A DNA stretch of 64,000 bases, from assembly GCA_011799875.1 (NCBI GenBank), contig CM022299.1, positions 35,546,755-35,610,754 of the forward strand, given 5' to 3'. The notes below the pieces were generated by a model. The model had not been told where the DNA came from and made no database searches. It saw only the letters and a list, made by a program, of their open reading frames with translations. The position numbers were made by a program, and so were the translations under genes. Source of the stretch: Thinopyrum elongatum. Lineage: Eukaryota > Streptophyta > Magnoliopsida > Poales > Poaceae. This document shows positions 56,201 to 64,000 of the stretch, piece by piece; within the stretch, counting starts at the first letter, position 1, and each line of letters begins with the position of its first letter.

Positions 56201-57095
56201 CTCTACTCATGTGTGCATCGTAGGAATCCACTCTTGGTACCACAATGGTATGACTAGTGCTCGTCACTGAGCCTGCAGCAGCAGTGCTGCTCATGGTGTT
56301 CATGGAGTCTGTCTCCTGCCAGCAGACGGCATTGCCCCGTTGATCTGCATCCAGCTTCGGTGGAGGCGCACGACGCTCCAACGACAGGCTATCGGAGCGA
56401 GACAAGAAGTCGTCAAGCTCGAGCGTGCCCCAGCTCTGCTGCGAGGCGCCGGGATGGCCGCGGTGCTGCGGCGAGGAGCAGGCGTACGCGATGGCCTGCA
56501 GCCTGGCGCCGGCCCTCGAGCTCGCGCGCGCGCCCGGCTCGAGCAGCCTCGACGCGGCGGCGTGCACGAGGCGGCTCCGCCTGGGGCTCCTCGCCGGCAG
56601 GTCGGCGCTGTGGTGGCTCCGCGGCGCGTGCGTGGGCGACCCGGGCGCGGGCGGGCGCCGGCTCGGCGGCAGCATCACGACCACCGGCGTCGGCTCAGTG
56701 TCTCCTCCCCCCGCCGACGCCGCCGCCTCCACCTTCCTCTGCTTCTGCGGCCTGGGCGGCGCCGCGCCAGGGGCGGCGGGCCAGGACTCGAGGCCCATGA
56801 GGCGCGCGACGACGCCGGGAGGGGCGGCAGCGGCTTTCCCATCGGGTCCAGCGCCAGCGCTCGGCGCGTGACGAGGGGGCTGCAAGGCCGCCGGAGAGGG
56901 CGGCGCGAGCCTGCGGAGCGAGGAGCTGCGGGCGGCGGAGGGGAGCAGGCGGCGCGGGGAGAAGAGGCGCCGCTTGCGCGCGAGCCGGCGGTGCCAGTCC
57001 AGGAGGTGGAACAGCACGCCGCCGGCGCAGCCCCCCGCGCCCCCGCCCCCGAAAGGCGGCTTCTTCTCCACGATGGCCAGGCTGCCGCCCCCCAT
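53273..57095 (-). CDS. TON1-recruiting-motif (TRM) / LONGIFOLIA-like protein, three exons
   Basis: Model: exons 57095-55290, 54880-54745 and 53952-53273 (1806+136+680 = 2622 bp, 873 residues plus TGA). Exon junctions CAG|GTCAGT, G|GTACGT, CTAG| and CGCAG| keep phases 0 and 1. Features: basic N-terminus (LLDWHRRLARKRRLFSPRRL), the VVARLMGLES motif at residues 95-104, a long Ser/Arg-rich disordered region, the short QPSPTSVLEACF motif in exon 2, and a C-terminal DUF4378-like domain in exon 3 (FLFDCIVESL, IGRWSDV, WDACRTEVFDISVAIEDDIL). TRM proteins bind TON1/PP2A at cortical microtubules and shape cell division planes and elongation. No frame damage is visible. The subgroup is not resolved. A MITE lies in intron 2 and another about 0.6 kb upstream of the ATG. 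Confidence 0.9.
54308..54700. mobile_element. Foldback MITE in intron 2 of the TRM-like gene
   Basis: Two arms of about 180 bp pair over most of the element: left 'ggtgaccgagctcactggag' with right 'catggagctcggcctcc' complemented, and inner parts 'aaaaaattctgaaaaaaa', 'cacatgtgtgtaaa' and 'tgtgcaaaaaagacaaat'. The loop is about 40 bp. No unambiguous target duplication was found. Transcription through the intron would give a long hairpin. Confidence 0.8.
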
Positions 57096-57703
57096 CCTCC
57101 TCCCGCCACCTCCCGGCCGGCCACCACAATGGCGTCGCCACTCCTCCGTCCCAAGCTCCGGTCAGGTCCGTCTGGGGCCTGGCCGTGCGAGCGATGTGTG
57201 TGTACTGTTTTCGCCGACCCGTGCTTGGGTCCGGGGGCGGAAAAGCGGGGGCGTGGAGGATGTTGTAGTAGGTGGCACGCAACGGCACCTAGGCCTCGCT
57301 ACCCGCCACCTCGGCACGCGGCGCGAGGGGATGGCGGGGGTGGGTGATGACGGGTGGGGCTCTGCGGGGCGCGGGCCGCGGCGTCAGTGGCGGTGGGTCG
57401 GCGGGGAGTGACGCGGACGGGGGTGGGCAGAGACGACGCGTCGCGAGGAAGGAAAGCCAGGTGAGCAGCGGCCAGCAAGCAGTCGCAGCAGCCTTCTCTC
57501 CCTGGCACGGGAGCCGAGGCTGGGGACGGAGCTGAGGAGGAGACGAGCTAGGTGAGCAGCGTTCAGACAGAGCTACTGGTGTGAGTGAGTGAGAAGGGGA
57601 TGGGCTCGACTCGACTGGACATGGCCGGCTTCTCATTATCTCATCGGCTGTTGCTGCTCCTGGCCATGGACGACGGGAACAGAAGATGTGGACTGCTCGG
57701 AGC

Positions 57704-58497
57704 GGCAAATTTTCGTGCTTTGACCTTTTCTGAAAGTTATTCGAGATCTGATCTCGATTCGTAAAAATTTCGGAATCTGACCCTTTTTCTTATCGCCATC
57801 GACCTTGGCGGTAGGGTATAACTACCTATCGTCATGGACCATGACGGTAGGACTTAACTGTGCCGTCACGCTTACTTAACATGAAAAATACCCTACCGCC
57901 AGGGTCTTCGGCGATAGGCTATGCAACCCTACCGCCAAAGACCATGGCGGTAGGCAGTGCAACATGATAGCATGCATGGACTCTGGACCATTTGATTTTT
58001 TAACTGATGGTCAGTGGTAGTATCCCATGCGGTGCTCTCTGTGTGTGTGTGCATGCATATCCATGAGAAATCACATCACGTGTGGAGTGAGAGAGCGGAA
58101 AGTATGTGGCCTAGCACCTACTACTGCTAGTGGCCCGTAACATGCATGCATGCATCTATTAATTTATCAAACCATCGGCTTGCCTAGCACATATTACTGC
58201 TGCATGCACATCCTACATCTATTACCGCTGCATGTAGTACATGCATATACTAACAGGGACACAGGAGGGCTACCGCCAAAAACTCTGGCGGTAGGCTATA
58301 ACTGCCTACCGCCAAGGGCCATGGCGGTAGGATCTTTTTCACATTAAACGGCGTGACGTTGACAGTAAGTCCTACCGCCAGATACCCTACCGTCATTGAC
58401 TCTGGCGGTAGCAAAAGGATCAGATCCTAAAATTTTTACGAACCAGAGTCAGATCTCGAATAACATTTAGAAAAGGGTCAAAACACGAACATTTGCC
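57704..58497. mobile_element. Mutator-type MITE, 9-bp target duplication, palindrome-rich
   Basis: The 9-bp sequence GCTCGGAGC flanks both ends (57695-57703 and 58498-58506). The left end GGCAAATTTTCGTGCTTTGACC pairs with the right end (complement GGCAAATGTTCGTGTTTTGACC), and pairing goes on for about 90 bp. The interior contains about 13 copies of TACCGCCA / TGGCGGTA and variants. Long TIRs with a 9-bp duplication indicate the Mutator superfamily. No coding frame. It sits about 600 bp upstream of the TRM-like ATG. Confidence 0.9.
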
Positions 58498-58506
58498 GCT
58501 CGGAGC

Positions 58507-59527
58507 TCTCATCGTGGCGAGTCTATCCGCTGGAATGCTGGATGCTGACGATGAGGTGAGCAAGTGGGGGTGGTTCTGGGGTTATTTCTCTGTGCCGTTG
58601 GGGGGCCTGGCGATCCAAAGTGTGCGGCTTTTCGTTTAGTTTTGTGCGCGAGTGAGGAGCGAGGTGGTGGCGGCCAGTCAAAAAGGCTCCAAAAACGCCC
58701 AGAAAATTGATGGAAAAGCCGGAAATGGCCCATGGAGCGAGCCGCGGACCACCGACAGGAACAAGCGAGGCCGCCCATCTCCCCTTTCATGACCATGCTG
58801 CTGAGTTAACCATGGCGTGCCCGGGATTGTGCCGTGGTAGTGCTCCTCGGGAACATGACAAGACAAGAGCGTAATGGCCATCGAGCCCAGGGGTAGGTAG
58901 CTGTGGCGCACCGCCGCGCAGGTGCCGACACGAGCTCTCCTCCGCCTTCCGTGTCCGCGCGTGCGTGCGTGCATGGGTACTCACTCCTCGTGGCGAGTCG
59001 ACGGGCACCCACCGCCGCACCGGCAACAGGAGCGGGGAGACAGACGACACGAAAGGGGAGTGGACATGGACAAGTCGTGCAGGGGAGCGAGCGGAGTGAG
59101 CATCGTCCACTCCGCCCCGGACGTTTCCGTGGCTTGTCGCGTCGGCGCATGCACCGCATGGGTCAAAGGCGACCGACGGGCACCCCCGTGACGAGGCTGG
59201 GTCAGGTGCGTCAGGGTCTGGGCGCTGTACACGGGCCAACAGTGCGGCAGTGTCGGCTTTGGACCCATGATTGGGACGCTGGCCGGGTCCGCCACTGTTT
59301 GGGCTGCAGCGCCTAGATCACCGACGCCAGATAGATAGATGGATAAAGCACCGTCACTCTGTCACAAGCGCTGCAGCCTGTCTCCTCTCCACCGGATCAT
59401 TGCTGCTCCGGCAAGCGATGCGCTTGCTCGCGCTTTGTTGCCATGGATTCCAGCTTGGGATCGACGCGCATTTCGGATCTCGCGCTATCGTCGCGATCTC
59501 TTGCATCGGTAGGGTAACAGGACGCCG
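58507..59527. other. GC-rich intergenic DNA, no gene supported
   Basis: This was continuous with the TRM upstream region before the MITE inserted. Frames on both strands are short, Arg/Pro-rich and without recognisable domains. It may include distal promoter sequence. Confidence 0.4.
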
Positions 59528-59542
59528 TTCCTCTCATTTTCT

Positions 59543-60456
59543 TTTTTTTAACGAAAGAAGGGCTTCGCACCCCTCCGATTTTCATTAACGAAAATCATAA
59601 CGGTCTCGGACTACAGGACAAACTAACAAAGAAAAGAAAAGACAGCAAACGGCAGATGAAGCTACCCCCAGCTCAGGCTTAGGGACAGCCACACTGCACT
59701 GACATCATTCTTAACCACCCTAACAACAGCACACCTCAAGTCCTAGGTTTTAAGCATATCAGATTTATTACATTTATCCAGGCCAAGGGCCTCAAACTGC
59801 AAAAGACAAGGCAAAAGAAAGCAGAGAAACAGGTAGTAACAAGCAGTCCAGTCGCCCTCCAAGGAAGAGATTTTATCATTCCAGCCGCGCCACGTTAATT
59901 CTCCACCCTTGAGAAGCTGCATAAACTTCACTTGCTACCCGTTCTAACAATCTTGCCCCCAGCTTCAGCACCTTTTTTTGTTGCTTCTTTATCTGCAAAA
60001 TAGACCAATCCACCATCCAATGTGTCATTGCTTTGATTATAGACATAGGGTCAAAAATTCTTTTCTTTTCAAAAATGACCCCGTTCCTGGCTTTCCATAA
60101 AGCCCAACATACTGTGGCAACCCCAACTAACACCAGTTTCCTATCATCTTTTTTGAAAGTATCTAACCATGACCCAAAGCATTCTTGAATTGACAAAGGT
60201 GTTTTTTTCAATCCAAACGTGCATTTGATTAGACTCCACATCAGGGAGGCAGCCGAACATGTAAAAAACAGATGATCAACTGATTCATCTTTCCCACAGA
60301 ATACACAGTTCTTTTCCCCCTTCCATCCCCTTTTCAATAATGAATCCCTTGTGAGAATGCTTTTTTTAATGACAAGCCAAAGAAAAACTTTAATTTTGGC
60401 TGGCACTTTGATTTTCCACAGAAATTTCTGTGGAAATCTAAGTTCATCAGCCACCA
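59543..60456 (-). mobile_element. 5'-truncated LINE with 15-bp target duplication
   Basis: TTCCTCTCATTTTCT flanks both sides (59528-59542 and 60457-60471). The plus strand starts with poly-T, so the 3' end is on the left and the element is minus-strand. The 196-residue frame 60466-59876 ends the LINE pol. It has the zinc-binding reverse-transcriptase-associated domain (zf-RVT, PF13966-like): KIKVPAKIKVFLWLVIKKSI, NCVFCGKDESVDHLFFTC and CWALWKARNGVIFEK. Only this C-terminal part remains, as expected from incomplete target-primed reverse transcription. Confidence 0.92.
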
Positions 60457-60471
60457 TTCCTCTCATTTTCT

Positions 60472-60823
60472 ACTCAGAACAAGACGCCGTTCCTTTGGAA
60501 GAGCAGAATCATGAGGGGTGGCCGGCAGGGACGTCGGCCGTGTGATCATTGGGAAATTTGGGAGACCCTTTCATGCTGCCCTGTTCATGCATGACCATGG
60601 ATCGATGGCTGCATGATCTATGCTACCCATCATGGCATGCACCATTTTGCTCCGATGAGTGGCATCGGGCGGGCATGTTGGTTGTGCCATGATGATGAGT
60701 TCACGGTGCCAAGTTGATACGCACACCATGCAAACCTTATGTTATTGGATATTATTTCTTTTCGAATACGGATTTTTCTTCTTCCGAAAAGTAGGTTAAG
60801 TAACCGTGCTGAAATGTTGAGTG
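60472..60823. other. Intergenic DNA, nothing recognised
   Basis: This is the continuation of the LINE target site, with no gene, repeat or TIR seen. Confidence 0.4.
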
Positions 60824-61488
60824 TGCCAACTCCAACGCGAATGTCAAATCGTCCGCAAATATACAAATCAGACACTTTTTTTTCATCCAACGGCGATTAT
60901 CAAAATTGTCCGGACTGATCCGAATGTCCGAAATGTCACAAACCAGAACCAAACCGAGGGCGGTTCGCGGGCAACCGGATGTCCGCCACAGGCATTCCAC
61001 AACGCAGTCCCACCCAAAACCAAGGCGGTGAACATGCATTTCCCCATTTTCGCCACTACTTTTGTGTGAAAGCCTGCACCTTCCCACTGCCTCTCTCCCA
61101 CTGTTATGTTGTCCATCGCCCTGATCGATACAACTCATGAGGAGCAGACTGAGGTGTTCGTCGTCCCGTCGGAGCCGGAGGAGCTGATGGTGGTGGCTGC
61201 CCACAAGGCCGGTCTTTGAAGCGCAACACTCGACGCATGTAGACGGCGGCTGGGGGATCCTCGTCTGCCAAAGCGCCCCAACAAGAACAAGGTGTTGCAG
61301 CCGAGGCAATCGGCGTAGTGGCCGTCCCAGTTCAAGCCTACCTATTACTTCACCTCCCAACACCTCGGTCCGGCCGACACGTAGCTATGAGCAAAAGGGT
61401 GCGTCGTTTGACAAACTTTGCATGTTTGGTTTCACGAGCAAAAGTGCTATAATACCTACCCGCACGAAAGTGATGTTTCAACGCAATC
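60824..61488. mobile_element. Left part of a second TIR element related to the one at 45576
   Basis: The sequence TGCCAACTCCAACGCGAATG near 60824, followed by 'cgtccg' and 'ggatgtccg' repeats, resembles the ends of the 45576-46956 element. A GC-rich coding-like stretch near 61095-61220 reads HEEQTEVFVVPSEPEELMVV and is then broken by stops. I do not recognise it. The right end is cut or hidden by the Angela LTR at 61489. Confidence 0.35.
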
Positions 61489-62118
61489 TGTTGGGGAACG
61501 TTGCATGGAAAACAAAAAAAAATCTACGCACACGCAAGATCTATCCATGGAGATGCATAGCAACGAGAGGGGAGAGTGTGTCTACATACCCTTGTAGACC
61601 ATAAGCGGAAGCGTTTATTAACGCGGTTGATGTAGTCAAACTTTTTCGCGATCCAACCGACCAAGTACCGAACGTACGGCACCTCCGTGTTCAGCACACG
61701 TTCAGCTCGGTGACGTCCTCGCCTTCTTGATCCAGCAAGACGGGCGAAGTAGTAGATGAGTTCCGGCAGCACGACGGCGTGCTGACGGTGGTGGTGATGC
61801 TATCTCCGCAGGGCTTCGCCTAAGCACTCCGAAAATATGACCGAAGGACGAAACTGTGGAGAGGGGCGCCGGACACGGCTAAGAGATTGTCGTGGTCATT
61901 GTGTGGCGCCCCCTCCCTCATATATATAGGTGGGGGGAAGAGGAGGCAACCAAGGAGGCGCCCCCAAGGGTGGCCGAATCCTCCTTGGGCTCCTGCCCTA
62001 GCCGCCCCCTTACCATATTTGCCCGAGGGGGAAAGGAAGGGGGAGGAGAGGAAGGCAGGGGGAGGCCGAATCCCCCTCCTTCCTTTTCTCCACTTGGCCG
62101 GCTGCCATAGGAGGGGCG
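61489..62118 (-). mobile_element. Angela-type LTR, truncated
   Basis: It begins TGTTGGGGAACGTTGCATGG and aligns base for base in most places with 30104-30740 of the other Angela LTR, same orientation. It stops at 62118 where another LTR begins. The remaining two-thirds either lies beyond the window, on the far side of that insertion, or was lost. Confidence 0.9.
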
Positions 62119-63468
62119 TGATGTCTACTACGCAACCTTCTTCTTGTAGACTCGTGTTGGGCCTCCAAGCGCAGAGTTTTGTAGGACATTAGCAAATTTC
62201 CCTCAAGTGGATGACCTAAGGTTTATCAATCCGTGGGAGACGTAGGATGAAGATGGTCTCTCTCAAACAACCCTGCAACCAAATAACAAAGAGTCTCTTG
62301 TGTCCCCAACACACCCAATACAATGGTAAATTGTACAGGTGCACTAGTTCGGCGAAGAGATAGTGATACAAGTATAATATGGATGGTAGATATAGGTTTT
62401 TGTAATCTGAAAATATAAAAACAGTAAGGTAGCAAGTAACAAAAGTGAGCAAAAACGGTATTGCAATGCTTGAAAACAAGGCCTAGGGTTCATACTTTCA
62501 CTGGTGCAAGTTCTCCCGACAATGATAACATAATCGGATCATATAACAATCCCCCAACGTGCAACAAAGAATCACTCCAAAGTTCCTATCGGAGAACGTA
62601 GGACGAAAACGTGCATCAACCCCTATGCATAGATTACCCCAATGTCACCTCGGGAATCCACGAGTTGAGTGCCAAAACATACATCAAGTGAATCAATAGA
62701 ACATCCCATTGTCACCACAGATATCCCATTGCAAGACATACATCAAGTGTTCTCAAATCCAATACTCAATCCAACATAACGAAACCTCAAAGAGCAAGAC
62801 TCACTTCATCACAACAAGAGATAGAGAGTGAAGAAACACCATATGATCCAACTATAATAAAAAAGCTCGCGGTACATCAAGATCGTGTCAAATCAAGAAC
62901 ACGAGAGAGATCAAACACATAACTACTGGTACATACCCACAGCCCCGAGGGTGAACTACTCTCTCCTCGTCATGAAGACCGCCGGGATGATGAAGATGGC
63001 CACCGGTGATGGTTTTCCCTCCGGCAGGGTGCCGGAACGGGCTCCCGATTGGTTTTTCGTGGCTACAGAGGCTTGCGGCGGCGGAACTCCCAATCTAGGT
63101 TTATTTCTGGAGGTTTTGATATTTATAGGAGGTGTTGGCGTCGGAGACAAGTCAAGGGGGCCCACGAGGCGACGACAAGGCAGGGGGCGCGCCCTAGGGG
63201 GGCGCCCTCCACCCTTGTGGTTGCCTCGGGACTCCTCTCCGATATATTTTCGTTCCAGTATTTTTTATATTTTCCAAAAATATTCTCCGTAAATTTTCAG
63301 GCCATTCCGAGAACTTTTATTTCTGGTCAAAAAACGACACCATGGTAGTTCTGCTGAAAACAGCGTCAGTCCGGATTAGTTCTAGTCAAATCATACCAAA
63401 ATCATATAGAATTGTTGTAAACATGGCATGAATACTTCATAAATTATAGATACATTGAAGACGTATCA
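62119..63468 (-). mobile_element. LTR of a Gypsy-type retrotransposon
   Basis: It starts TGATGTCTAC and ends GACGTATCA, so on the minus strand it starts TGATACGTCTTCAA, a start widely seen in wheat LTRs. A polypurine-like GCTTGGGGATGC stands just outside on the minus strand, so the element is minus-strand and this is its 3' LTR. The LTR is 1350 bp. Frames inside (62885-63292) are not genes. I do not name the family. Confidence 0.75.
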
Positions 63469-64000
63469 GCATCCCCAAGCTTAATTCCTGCTCGTCCTCG
63501 AGTAGGTAAATGATAAAAGAAATAATTTATGAAGTGTGAGTGCTAGCAAGTGCACAAGTTTGATCAATGATAATTTCAATCACTTTTTCTAGCATCATTA
63601 TATATCATAAACAGTAGCTCATATCATAAAACTTCTCATGATCAAGTAGCAAGCTATTCACATGTTTAAAGCATAGACCATAAACTTTCTTGAAAACTAA
63701 CAAACTATGTTCTCAGTCATCAAACAATTGCAATTCATCTCATTTTCAGGAAGGGTCTATGTAAGAGCTTTGATTTAGCAAATCCCACATACTCAACTAT
63801 CATATAGTCTTCCATGATTGCTACCACTCAAAGCATATTTTTAGAACAAATGGCATCCATCGAACACAGAGAAAGATAGGGGCTTAGTGTTTCGCCTTCC
63901 AACTTATTTGTCATATTGATAATTGTCAACAATAATAATTCATGATCAAATATATTTGAATGGCTATATATGCTTAGATCTTTCCCCACCACATGATGCT
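63469..64000 (-). mobile_element. Internal 3' non-coding region of the same element (continues past the window)
   Basis: AT-rich sequence follows the LTR, starting with 'gcatccccaagcttaattcc'. No frame of note. The rest of the element and its second LTR should lie to the right. Confidence 0.65.

Noticed and set aside
56340..57347. Plus-strand 335-residue ORF
   Set aside because: It is Arg/Gly-rich and antisense to exon 1 of the TRM-like gene in GC-rich DNA, with no domain.
62885..63292. 135-residue ORF in the right-hand LTR
   Set aside because: It lies wholly inside an LTR, has no domain, and its sequence is the usual non-coding part of this LTR type.

Overview
This window looks like intergenic and near-genic DNA from a Triticeae grass (wheat, Aegilops or barley relative). 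The evidence is the mix of Angela/BARE-type and Maximus-type Copia LTR elements, a Stowaway MITE with the CTCCCTCCGTCCCAAAATAA end, a TNP2-type CACTA element with GRF zinc-finger genes, and GC-rich grass exons split by introns. Only two genes look intact and ordinary: a DUF761 protein gene (48508-49050, +) and a three-exon TON1-recruiting-motif / LONGIFOLIA-like gene (57095-53273, -). Almost everything else is transposon or decayed gene.

Layout. 146-5472: right end of a Gypsy-type element, with a large antisense (minus-strand) reading frame of the plant 'putative gypsy type transposon' kind (PF04195-like) lying before a plus-oriented LTR. 5473-18350: a long AT/GC mosaic of old direct repeats, CA-rich sequence and broken genes, including a Triticeae hypothetical protein with a three-fold internal repeat and one nonsense codon, and a UDP-glycosyltransferase PSPG fragment. 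18351-27651: a decayed CACTA element with TNP2 transposase (plus), a GRF zinc-finger gene (minus), a long block of subterminal repeats and the right terminus. 28499-45185: a nested stack. An outer TIR element (TSD TAG) holds a B3-domain gene; a Copia Angela-like element (30104-44163, TSD TGCAC) sits in that gene's apparent intron; and a Maximus-like Copia element that has gag but no pol (31494-40093, TSD GAGTT) sits inside the Angela 3' LTR. 45576-46956: a small TIR element carrying a second GRF gene. 47080-53270: Stowaway MITE, DUF761 gene, a run of Tourist-like MITEs, a retroposon and a foldback element. 53273-58506: the TRM-like gene, with a foldback MITE in intron 2 and a Mutator-type MITE (9-bp TSD) about 0.6 kb upstream of its ATG. 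59528-60471: 5'-truncated LINE with a 15-bp TSD. 60824-64000: remains of another TIR element, an Angela LTR, and a Gypsy-type LTR that runs into its element beyond the window.

The genes do not form a pathway. The coherent story is insertional history: target-site duplications readable inside the window order the insertions, and one MITE has its own pre-insertion site preserved in a neighbouring tandem duplicate. I saw no clear candidate for a wholly new molecular system. The most unusual items are the B3 gene inside a TIR element, the pol-less Maximus-like element with clusters of a TCGGT..ACCGA motif, the palindrome-rich Mutator MITE, and two GRF genes on different elements sharing an intron position. 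Family names and domain calls come from recognising the translated sequence; no database search was run.
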